From Psychrobacter cibarius (GTDB taxonomy: Bacteria > Pseudomonadota > Gammaproteobacteria > Pseudomonadales > Moraxellaceae), in assembly GCF_016107535.1 (NCBI RefSeq), contig NZ_JABASQ010000011.1:18963-82962 (forward strand): 64,000 nt of DNA, written 5' to 3'. Made by a program: the position numbers and the translations under genes. Under the pieces are notes generated by a model, which did no database searches, had not been told where the DNA came from, and was given only the letters and a program-made list of their open reading frames with translations. Numbering within the stretch: position 1 is the stretch's first letter; every line of letters starts with the position of its first letter. Of the stretch, positions 9,513 to 19,299 are shown one piece after another.

Positions 9513-11525
9513 ATGGACACACTCATTATCGTCGGCGTGGTTGTAGTGCTGGCGTTTGTTTTTATGATGGTCGCACTACTGATGCTCAAGGCCTTCTACT
9601 TTAAGGTCGAGCAGGGCAAAGCACTCATTATCAACGGTGTGAGTAAAATTGCCGTACGTTTTGATGGTGGTTTTGTTTGGCCGGTCATCAACAAAAAAGA
9701 GTTGATGAGAATCTCGCTTATCACCTTAGAAGTGGACAGACGCGGTAAAGAAGGTTTGATTTGCGCAGACAACATGCGTGCTGATATCACCGTGGCATTT
9801 TATTTACGCGTCAATGAAACCGAAGAGGATGTATTAAAAGTTGCCAAATCGGTTGGGGTAGAGCGCGCATCAGATAAAGTCGCTGTCAACGAGCTGTTTA
9901 ATGCTAAGTTCTCTGAAGCGCTAAAAACGGTTGGTAAGCAGATTGATTTCGTCAAACTGTTTGAAAACCGCAGCGAATTTCGTGACAGTATCGTTCAAGA
10001 AATTGGTAACGATCTGAATGGCTATGTCTTAGAAGATGTGGCGATTGATTACTTAGAGCAAACGCCAAAAGCGTCATTAGATTCAAGTAATATTTTAGAT
10101 GCTGAAGGTATCAAAAAAATTACTCAGCTAACGGCTTTCCAAAACGTCATCACCAACGAGCTTGAGCGTGATGAAGAGTTGGCCGTTAAGAAAAAGAATG
10201 TCGAAACCAGAGAGGCGATGCTAGAGCTAGAGCGTCAGCAAGCCGATGCCGAAGCCAAACAGCAACGTGAAATCTCGTCAGTGATTGCGCGTGAAACGGC
10301 TGAAACTCGCAAGATTGAAGAAGAAGAGCGTAAAAAGTCTGAAACGGCCGTTATCTCGGTTGAGCAGGATTTGGCCATTCAGCGTGAGAATCAGCAGCGT
10401 GAAATCGAAGTAGCAGGTCAAAATCGTTTGCGTGCAGTCGTCATCGAAGAAGAAAAAGTGACGCGTGCCCGTGATTTAGAAATTGTCTCTCGTGAGCGTG
10501 AAGTTGACTTGCAACGTATCGAAGCGGAACGTGCGATTGAGCTTGAGAAAAAAGAAATCGCCAACGTCATTCGTGAACGTATCGCAGTGGACAAAACCGT
10601 TGCGCAAGAAGAAGAGCGTATCAAAGAAGTCCGCGAAATTAGCGAAGCTGAGCGTTCTAAGCAAACACGCGTCCTAGCAGCAGAAGCCGATGCCGAAGAA
10701 ATCAAAGTACGTCAGGTGAAAAAAGCCGAAGCAGAAGAGCTGTCTGCCAAGCACAAAGCCGTCGAAATCACCACATTGGCTGCCGCGAATCTTGAAGCAT
10801 CCGCCAAAGATGCAGAAGCCAAAATTAAAATGGCCGAAGGTACCAAAGCAGAAGAGTCAGCACATGGCTTCGCTGAAGCGGCTATCCAAGAAGTCAAAGC
10901 AGCGTCTTTGGAAAAAGAAGGCATTGCCAAAGCCAATGTTATCAAAGCAACTGGACAAGCTGAAGCGCAATCAGATCGTGAAAAAGGCATGGCAGACGCT
11001 GAGGTTATCGCGGCTCGCGGTGAGTCTACCGCCAGAGCTGAGCGTGAAAAAGGCATGGCAGATGCTCAAGTCATCGCGGCTCGCGGTGAGTCAAATGCTA
11101 AAGCAGAACGTGAAGTTGGATTGGCAAAAGCCGAAGTTACTCGTGCACATTTCCAAGCCGAAGCAGATGGTCTGGTCGAGAAATTCAATGCCATGGGTAG
11201 CATGAGCAAAGAGGCGCGTGAGCACGAAGAGTTCCGTATGAGTCTTGAAACAGCATTGCAAGAAGCGCTTGCTTCGATTGACGCTGGTAAAGAGATTGCG
11301 AAAGAAAATGCTGAAGTATTGGCTGTGGCGTTACAGAAAGCCAAAATTGATATTGTTGGCGGCGAAGCACATTTCTTTGATAACTTTGCCAAATCATTGT
11401 CTATCGGTAAAGCCATTGATGGCCTAGCAGGTAAGTCAGACACATTGAGCGGTATCATCAATGGTGTGATGGCCAGTCAAGCCATGAAATCAAACCAGAA
11501 AAGTGATGATAAAACGACTTATTAA
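9513..11525 (+). CDS. Flotillin-like SPFH/Band 7 protein, YqiK type
   Basis: This 670-residue membrane-associated protein has one N-terminal transmembrane segment (about residues 3-27) and a Band 7/SPFH domain (about 30-200). A very long Glu/Ala/Lys-rich coiled coil follows (about 210-590) with repeated REKGMADAEVIAARGES-type units, then a short C-terminal domain. Flotillins assemble into large oligomers or cages that organise membrane domains. Of two ATGs six bases apart, the one at 9513 is favoured because AAAGGA lies seven bases upstream. The YqiJ-like gene precedes it. A strong terminator follows before the giant ATPase gene. Its coding strand is unusually GAA/GCC-rich, which creates many spurious antisense reading frames. 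Confidence 0.9.
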   Translation: MDTLIIVGVVVVLAFVFMMVALLMLKAFYFKVEQGKALIINGVSKIAVRFDGGFVWPVINKKELMRISLITLEVDRRGKEGLICADNMRADITVAFYLRVNETEEDVLKVAKSVGVERASDKVAVNELFNAKFSEALKTVGKQIDFVKLFENRSEFRDSIVQEIGNDLNGYVLEDVAIDYLEQTPKASLDSSNILDAEGIKKITQLTAFQNVITNELERDEELAVKKKNVETREAMLELERQQADAEAKQQREISSVIARETAETRKIEEEERKKSETAVISVEQDLAIQRENQQREIEVAGQNRLRAVVIEEEKVTRARDLEIVSREREVDLQRIEAERAIELEKKEIANVIRERIAVDKTVAQEEERIKEVREISEAERSKQTRVLAAEADAEEIKVRQVKKAEAEELSAKHKAVEITTLAAANLEASAKDAEAKIKMAEGTKAEESAHGFAEAAIQEVKAASLEKEGIAKANVIKATGQAEAQSDREKGMADAEVIAARGESTARAEREKGMADAQVIAARGESNAKAEREVGLAKAEVTRAHFQAEADGLVEKFNAMGSMSKEAREHEEFRMSLETALQEALASIDAGKEIAKENAEVLAVALQKAKIDIVGGEAHFFDNFAKSLSIGKAIDGLAGKSDTLSGIINGVMASQAMKSNQKSDDKTTY

Positions 11526-11826
11526 TAGGGTCTAAATGTCTAGTGTTATTGGGCAAGTATTAGTGGACAAGTTTTTGTCTAACAGTATGAATGAGTAATA
11601 TTTTCTAAAGTAAAAAATCTGTCGTGTAGGCGGCAGATTTTTTTGCTAACTCAGGGTGATTTAGAACGACGAATCATGATGAGTTGGTTAATCTAAAAAA
11701 ATAGCAGTGACCACTCGTTTTTTTAGATTAGCCAAGTGCTACTTTATCAAATGCCTTAATATTTCCTTATTTTCTCTATTGCCCAAAATTCTCTTATTAT
11801 GTAAAAACAGAAACGGACGAGCAACG
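11526..11826. other. Intergenic region between flotillin and ATPase genes
   Basis: About 300 bases hold a strong terminator at 11615-11644 and then AT-rich DNA up to the ATPase start. The ATPase is therefore likely to have a promoter between about 11645 and 11810, although I cannot point to convincing -35/-10 boxes. Confidence 0.5.
11615..11644 (+). terminator. Strong terminator after yqiK-like gene
   Basis: A ten-base-pair stem (AAATCTGTCG with CGGCAGATTT, one G-T pair) has a six-base loop and is followed by a run of seven T. Confidence 0.88.
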
Positions 11827-14800
11827 ATGGCGGACACGCAAAACTCAACAAATTCAGACAGCAATGATAATGCTAATCAAGCCAACCAAACCGATCAGGC
11901 CGTTGCTTCAGGCAATGCTTATGAACTCATCAAAAAGCGTTTAACCGAACAAGGTAGCCGCTTAGAGCAGCAGACACAGACGCTAAATAATGCGCGTCTC
12001 GAAGAGTTTGGCAGTACCCAGATGCAAGTTATTGCCCGTACTCGTATTCGTACCGAGCACAACTGTGTGGCACAAGACATGGTGCAGGTTGGTGATTATC
12101 TGCTATTTGGCTATAACGTCTTTATGGGGCTCAAACGCGCGAGCAATATCAAGGATGTATTGTCGCTATATCGTCTGAACGAGCCAGCTGGTAATGAAGA
12201 AGAGTATCAGCTTGAAGAGGTTGACTTAAAAGGCACTTTTTTGGCTCAAGACGCCTTTGTCCAAGACTTTAATGAGCTGTATCGCTATTATAAGCAAACA
12301 CGCCTGATTCAAATAACGGTGAAAGACAGCAAATTGCTGTTGGCGTTTCAGATTGGCGAGCGTATCACCGATATTCGAGTGTTCCGTTTTGCGCTAGATT
12401 TTAGCCAAGGCACACCAGAGTCGGCGCAAGTCGCTTATGTGGACAATCGAGGCGAGCGTGACATTGAACTGCCGCCTGCCTATGATTTTGACTGGATAGA
12501 AACCACACGCGATCAGATGATCAACGGCAAATATCCGCATATGAATATCTTGGATACGATATTTGTAGAGACGGTCGGTGGCGATTTGACCATCAAGATT
12601 GAGGACAATACGCAGTCAGGGCAAGGCATTTATAGTGAACCGGTCAATGACCGTACCCAGTCGCTTACCGATGCCGAGATTGCGTATGCCAAAGTGGGCA
12701 GTTTAATACTGCTCAAAATATTGCCTTATCGTGAAGATGACTACCGTTATTTCGTTTATAACACTTTGACCGAAGCGGTGCTGCGTTTGGATGCGATTGG
12801 ACAGTCGTGTGTTCAGCTACCAGAAGACCACGGCATCATGTTTCCGGGTGGTTATTATCTACAGACAGGTGAGTATAAGCTGTTCGAGGCCAATAATGTT
12901 GGCGCTACTGACTTACGGTTTAAGCGTAAAATTGTCTCGCCAAATGGGGAAGATGTTCTATTCTTATTTTACGATAGAGACTTGGGTGTCACGGGGCTGT
13001 TCCCTTATAACTTGATTAAAAAGCAATTGGCAAACCCTATTTATTGCAACGGTATGGCTTTAGCAGAGAATGGCCGCTTGGTGCTGTTTAGTGACCAAAG
13101 TGAGCCGTCTCGCATTCATCCGATGCAGATATGGCACACGCCTTATGCCTCACACGAGTATGTAAGTGAGCTGCCAGAAAGCACGAGTTTTTATGGCAAG
13201 ATTGGTAATAAAGAATTGGTGCGCGGTATCTCAGACCTTTATAGCATCACGCGCCTGATTGATAATCAAAGCGTGTCACAAAAACTCTATGAAGAGCTTA
13301 CTAATAATACCAGCCGACTCTTTGACAGCTATTATTGGTTGTCTGAACCTGAGCTGAGCGAAGTCGCCAGTAGTATTAAAGAAGTGACGGCCACGGCTGA
13401 GCTAGTGATTGATGAGTTCGCTAAAGTACAAAGTATCCAAAAGCAAACCCAAACCGCGTTAGCCGATGCCGATACGCAGCAAAGTGAGATTTTGCGGCAG
13501 ATACGCGTTACTAGTTTTGAGTCGGCCAGTGATTATGTCGATCAGTTGTCAGCGTTAAGACGCCAAAAAGGCCGTTTGGTCAGCTTGGAAGATTTGCGTT
13601 ATCTAGATGCCGATAAACTACAAGCATTGCAGACGCAGCTAGAAGAAGCCGAAAGCGAGCTGGCTGAAAAGACTGTGCTGTTTTTAAGTGGCGAAGAGGC
13701 GCTCTCAAGTTACGAAGGCATATTAGTCGATGTCAGTGAGCGCTTAAACACCGCAGAAACCAATGCCGAGCTAAAACCTGTATTGGATAAAATCGACGAG
13801 ACGGCGCAAGGGTTAGATCTGCTAACGGAGCTACTAGGCACATTAGATGTTGCCGATGCCACCGTACGTACGCAAATCATCGATGACATATCGACCATTT
13901 ATGCGAGCTTGAACCAGAGCAAAGCCAAGCTCAATCATAAACGCAAAAATCTAGGCTCAGCGGAGGCCGTTGCACAATTTGGTGCGCAGTTTAAGCTATT
14001 CGGGCAATCGATTGCCAATGCGTTATCTATTGCCAATACCCCTGAGAAATCAGATGAGCAAATGGCTAAGCTATTGGTGCAGCTAGAAGAATTAGAAAGT
14101 CAGTTCGCTGATCCAGAGACCAACAGCGGCGATCAGTTTTTAGCCGATATCATCAGTAAACGTGAAGAGATTTACGAGACCTTTGAAAATCATAAACAGC
14201 AACTGCTCGATGCCCGAAATCGCAAAGCACAAAACTTAGGCGATGGTGCGCTGCGGATGCTTGAGAGTATCAAGAAGCGCACGCAAAGCACTGGCGTCAC
14301 CGGCTTTACAGAGGAAGAGGCGTTAAATACGTATTTTGCGGCTGATGGTCTGGTACAAAAAGTCCGTAACATCGCAAAAGAGCTACAAGCGATGGGCTTT
14401 AGCGTCAAAGCCGATGACATCGACGCCCGTCTAAAAGCCATTCAAATCGAGAGTTATAAAAGCCTAAAAGATAAGTCGGATTTGTTTGAAGATGGTGGTC
14501 AGATCATTAAACTGGGCAAGCACCGTTTTTCGGTTAATACTCAGCCACTTGATTTGACTTTATTAAGCCGTCAGCAGTCAGATGGTAATCGTGTTTTAAA
14601 TCTACATCTCACCGGCACAGACTATTATGAAGTGCTTAATAATACTGAACTGAACGCCCTGCGTCCGTATTGGGATATGAATATCGCCTCTGAGTCCGAT
14701 GCCGTTTACCGCGCCGAGTATTTGGCATATAGCATTATCGAAAGTGCTAAGAACAGTAAAGATGGTTTGACTGAAGAACGTCTATATCAAGCATACGATG

Positions 14801-17800
14801 CGACTGTCATTACCCTTGATGTGAATGGTGATATTGATAATGACAGTCCGTTGTCCAAACTGGTCAAAGCTTACGCCACCCCTCGCTATCAGCTCGGCTA
14901 TGACAAAGGTATTCACGACCATGATGCTACGTTATTACTGATGCAAATATTACCGACATTGCGTGAAGCAGGGCTACTGATTTATACCCCGCAAGTACGT
15001 GCCTTGGCGCAATTATTCTATTGGCAGTTAAATATCGTACAAGCGTTGGGCTTAGACAGTTTACGTCAATTTGGTTATGACACTTGGTTAAATGAGTCTG
15101 TGCTGACGCGTGCAAATAACTGGCCGGACAGAGCCGCTACCGCCGAGCAACTGCGCCGTGCACTGGGCAGTGATACGGCCAAATCTTTATTGGTCGAAGA
15201 TATGAGCCAAGTGATGCGTGACTTTGTCGTCGCTCATAATGATGACAATATTGGTGGCGATACCAGTGCTAGCGTTGATAAAGATGGTAGCGTTGATAAC
15301 GGTGCTAATATCTTCAAACCAAGCTATGTTCAGCTTGCTTGTGAATACTTGGTGAGCGTCATGGGGCAGTCAGCGGAATCAAGTGCAGGCGCGCATAGCA
15401 CAATAAACTGGCAAACCAGCCAACAAGCGCAGCAGTTGTGTGAGCAGCTAAGCCAAACATTGAATAGTGCCTCAGGCAGCACGCAAAATACGGCCAGTTT
15501 TGACCAACTACAATCTTCTATCAGTAAGCTTGGCTTTCAACCCAAATCAGCCTATGAGCTACTAGCCACATGGTTTCATGCACTACTTGATAAGAATTAT
15601 GGTGGTACTGAGTTGGCTAACGTATTAGCTGATGGCACGGATGAGGCAGGCGAGGCACTCAGTGAAGAGCAGCTTGCTGAGAGTAAGGAAAAAGATGCGC
15701 TACGCAAGCAACAGCTAGAGAGTGGCCGTCATTATGTACCCGAAGCCATTGCCGTCTTACTTACCCAGTTAAATGATGCTCAGCGTGAAGCTTTGGTGCA
15801 ACGACTCATTGATTCAGATGCTAGCTTTGATAAAAGGGCTTTTAATAAAGGGCAAGGTAGTAAAAAAATAGATAATCAAGGTACAAGTGGCACATCATCG
15901 GCCTTGTCATTTTCTTCAATCACCTCATCAACGCCTTCATTGACCAGTATTAATAATCCGCTTAATCAAGTGCAAAGCTTTGAGCGTAGCACGGGTAAGG
16001 TCTCGCTTGAGAGTCAGGTTAATAATCTGCTAGGTGAGCATGCGCGTATTCATCAGCAGACGTTAACCTTTGCCGTCGATGATTTCTTAAATCGTCTGCA
16101 TCATCATGATACCCAAGTCATTCCTGCCTACAGACGTTATTTGGCCATGCGCTCAGAGATATTGCATGACTCAAAAGAGACGTTGCGTCTGGACGAGTTT
16201 ATGCCGCGTCCATTGTCTTCGTTTGTACGTAACCGTCTGATTAACGAGAGTTATCTGCCACTTATCGGTGACAATCTTGCCAAACAGATGGGCACGGTCG
16301 GTGAAGATAAGCGTACCGATTTGATGGGTATCCTCATGATGATATCGCCACCAGGTTATGGTAAAACGACTTTGATGGAATACGTGGCAAACCGTCTTGG
16401 CCTTATCTTTATGAAGATTAACTGTCCGTCACTCGGTCATGATGTGACGTCCTTAGATCCCGAAAAAGCACCCAATGCCACTGCGCGAGAAGAGCTGAAT
16501 AAAATTAACTTAGCCTTTGAGATGGGCAATAATGTCATGCTTTATCTTGATGATATTCAGCATACACATGCGGAATTTTTGCAGAAGTTTATCTCGTTGG
16601 GCGATGGTACACGCCGTATCGATGGTGTCTGGCAAGGTAAGACTAAAACCTACGACATGCGTGGCAAAAAGTTCTGCGTGGTCATGGCAGGTAACCCGTA
16701 CACCGAAAGTGGCGAGGCCTTCAAAGTCCCTGACATGCTCGCCAACCGTGCCGATATCTACAACTTAGGCGATATCATGAGCGGCATGGAAGAAGTGTTT
16801 GCACTCAGTTATATCGAAAACTCACTGACCTCTAATACCGTCCTCGCACCAATGGCCAACCGTGATTTAAGTGATGTCCATCGTTTGATTAAAATGGCAA
16901 AAACGGACAATGCCAACTTTGCTCAAACACAAAGCAGCGAGCTGACTTATCCGTATAGCACCTCAGAGATTAACGAGATTATCGCTATCTTGCGCCATAT
17001 GTTTAGGGTGCAAAAAATCATTCTCGATGTCAACCAAGCTTATATTGCCTCCGCTTCGCAAGATGATAAATATCGTGTTGAGCCGATATTTAAACTGCAA
17101 GGCAGTTATCGCAATATGAATAAGATGACCGAAAAGCTGTCGGCGGTCATGAATGAAAATGAGCTGAACCAGCTGATAGATGATCACTATTTGGGCGAGT
17201 CACAGCTATTGACCCAAGGTGCAGAGAGCAACCTGCTCAAGCTTGGCGAGATGCGTGGCGTCTTGACCGAAGCAGAAACAGAGCGTTGGGCGCAAATCAA
17301 AGCCGACTTCTTACGTAACAAAGCCATGGGCGGTGAAGATGGCGATACGGGCGCGCGTATCGTTGCCCAGTTGGTCGACTTGGTTAGTGGCTTCAATGCC
17401 ATCAGTAGCCAGTTTGAGACATACTTAACCAAAAATGACCCAGAGCAAATTGCTCGCTTACGAGAAGCAGGACAGCAAGCGCAACTCGATGCCCAGCTAA
17501 ACGCTCAATTAGAGTCACAGAAAATCCTTGCCGATAGCGTGATCAACAATGCCAAAGTCGTCAGCGACAGTATCGATAATGGCTTTGAGAAAAGCGTGAG
17601 TCAATTGCTACAAATATATAAGCATGACCATAAAGCGGAAGGAGAATATCTCAAGCAAAACCAAGACGTGCAAAAAGCACTGATGGTGCAGCTGGTCAAT
17701 GCCGTTGAGCAACTGGCGCAAAAAATGGCGGATAGCTTGGTTAGCAATAATGATAATCAAACAGCCGATAGTGATATCCCTGATATTCATCAGCAAACGG

Positions 17801-17949
17801 CACTGATGGCAACTGCCCTCAAGCAAGCGCTAGAGCCACTGACGATGCGAATGGATGAGAAGCTAGCGATTGATACCAGTACCGATCAATCTGGCAAGCT
17901 AATCGTTAATAGCCTCAATCGACTTAATAAAATCTTTGACGACTATGAC
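11827..17949 (+). CDS. Giant AAA ATPase, DUF3686 / 'DNA repair ATPase' type
   Basis: This is a soluble, acidic protein of about 2040 residues. The N-terminal third is beta-rich with WD/propeller-like stretches and corresponds to the family annotated as DUF3686. The middle (about 560-920) is helical and coiled-coil. A low-complexity Ser/Thr/Asn linker lies near 1360-1400. The AAA module follows: Walker A PPGYGKTT at 1508-1515, Walker B LYLDD with D1575 and D1576, and a sensor-1-like VVMAGNPY. A helical C-terminus follows. No signal peptide or membrane segment is visible. The frame runs upstream to 11707, but that part is not family-like; I start at 11827, after GGACGAG. Homologues are often labelled DNA repair ATPase, but function is not established. 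The link to flotillin and YqiJ suggests a remodelling ATPase acting at the membrane (inference). Confidence 0.85.
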
Positions 17950-18020
17950 TAGTCACTACTGATTAATAGCTGCCGATTAACAACTAATTATTAACGCTTA
18001 TGAGCAATGCTGATGACTTG

Positions 18021-18072
18021 CACTTATGAACATCACTTATGAATAGCACTTATGAATAGCACTATAAATAGG
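18021..18072 (+). repeat. Four tandem 13-bp repeats (CACTTATGAATAG)
   Basis: Four consecutive 13-base units start at 18021, 18034, 18047 and 18060. Units 2 and 3 are identical; units 1 and 4 differ by a few bases. They lie between the ATPase stop and the first DUF2256 gene, in about 270 bases of noncoding DNA. Confidence 0.85.
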
Positions 18073-18223
18073 GCTTATGATTAAGAGACAGTGGTAATAT
18101 AGTCGGCAACAGCTACTTTGGATACAATGACAGCGAGTAAGCGTGCTATAAACAGTAGGTTAAGCAAAACTGACACCGTATCCGATGGTAGTGAATCGAC
18201 TATATCAAACCAATGAGAAAATT

Positions 18224-18394
18224 ATGGCGCACAAAAAGAAGAACGTCCGCAAAAAACTTTGCCCTGTTTGCGAGCGTGAGTTTAGCTGGACTAAAAAGTT
18301 GGATAAAAACTGGGAGAGCATGGTCTATTGCTCCGACCAATGCCGACGGGTGAAAAAGTATGAAGGGCTAGATCATCAAAAAGAAGATAAATAG
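18224..18394 (+). CDS. DUF2256 zinc-ribbon-like mini-protein, copy 1
   Basis: This is a very basic 56-residue protein with a CPVC ... YCSDQC four-cysteine arrangement, so probably a small zinc-binding protein. It matches the DUF2256 pattern: MAHKK start, CPVC, then aromatic-W-KK and a CRR ending. No function is established for the family; in many genomes it lies near cryptochrome/photolyase genes, which is not so here. The MAHKK start at 18224 is favoured over the longer frame from 18185 because both tandem copies share it. A second copy follows 51 bases after the stop. Confidence 0.8.
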   Translation: MAHKKKNVRKKLCPVCEREFSWTKKLDKNWESMVYCSDQCRRVKKYEGLDHQKEDK

Positions 18395-18445
18395 GCAGTA
18401 AACATTAACCATAGATATTAGATATACGGCACAAGGGGGCAGATG

Positions 18446-18592
18446 ATGGCACATAAAAAAGTAAACCTACCGCAAAAAACCTGCCCCGTCTGTCAGCGTC
18501 CGTTTACGTGGCGTAAGAAATGGGAGAAGGATTGGGAGCAGATAATTTATTGTTCTGAGCGGTGTCGGCGGGGTAAAGGTAAATCAGATTGA
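18446..18592 (+). CDS. DUF2256 zinc-ribbon-like mini-protein, copy 2
   Basis: This is a 48-residue basic protein. It begins MAHKK, has CPVC, then a TWRKKWEK block, and ends with YCSERCRR. It shares about half its residues and all four cysteines with the copy just upstream, so it is a tandem duplicate. A run of five G at 18435-18439 provides a ribosome site six bases before the second of two adjacent ATGs, so I use 18446 rather than 18443. Confidence 0.75.
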   Translation: MAHKKVNLPQKTCPVCQRPFTWRKKWEKDWEQIIYCSERCRRGKGKSD

Positions 18593-18738
18593 TTTTAAAC
18601 TAGTACGAAATGAGTAGACAGCTAATCCTGCTTTTCGCTCGTATCAACTTTATATTGAAATGACTATAGTATCCAACTAGTCATTCGAAAACTTAACCTT
18701 AAAGGTATCAAAAAACTATAGTCATTAGAATTTTATTA

Positions 18739-19185
18739 CTATAGTTGTTTGCGAACTACTTTGAGCTGCTCGTAAAACGATTTTTCGGATTGATCAATAA
18801 TTCTATTGTAAGGTACCCAAAGTATAGCAAGTGCTATCAACATAACTGTGAAACTATCATCGCTATAACCATAACCAAATATCAGAGCACTTAGCGTAAC
18901 GGCACTCCATTCAATGAGTAATGAGTTAAACATAAAGCTAAAATTGGTTTTTGGCATTAGATGATATACTGGGTTTGTATATGAGTTATTTTTCCTAGAA
19001 AAATATTTGTGCATCCAGTAATAGAATAGTGACGTCATAAATGTGACAGAAAGTACTATTAATGCGCCAATAATAAATTTGATAGTTGGTGTTGCTGTTT
19101 CAGCAGCTTTCATTATATACCAAGGTAAACCTAAACTAAAAAACGCATATAAAATATAAATAAATAGTTTAATTACATTGTTCAT
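18739..19185 (-). CDS. Unrecognised small membrane protein
   Basis: I do not recognise this 148-residue protein. It has about four hydrophobic segments (residues 5-25, 34-58, 88-105, 112-128). A basic loop after the second segment carries YYWMHKYFSRKN. The C-terminus is charged and probably cytosolic. It is AT-rich and lies downstream of the 666-residue orphan on the same strand, 114 bases away, so the two could be co-transcribed. Confidence 0.55.
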   Translation of the reverse strand: MNNVIKLFIYILYAFFSLGLPWYIMKAAETATPTIKFIIGALIVLSVTFMTSLFYYWMHKYFSRKNNSYTNPVYHLMPKTNFSFMFNSLLIEWSAVTLSALIFGYGYSDDSFTVMLIALAILWVPYNRIIDQSEKSFYEQLKVVRKQL

Positions 19186-19299
19186 AAAATTATTTAGCCC
19201 ATTTTGGTATATAGGGTACCAAGTTTACGAGGTAGATTTGAATTTAGAGTTCAGTAGTGTACGAATGTATTTTCTAAATGTCTAATAAACATTCTATAG

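Noticed and set aside
10418..11461. Several long frames opposite and within the flotillin gene
   Set aside because: The GAA/GCC-rich coiled coil leaves other frames open; composition is not protein-like.
18021..18072. CRISPR-like array
   Set aside because: Units are directly adjacent with no spacers, and there are no cas genes.
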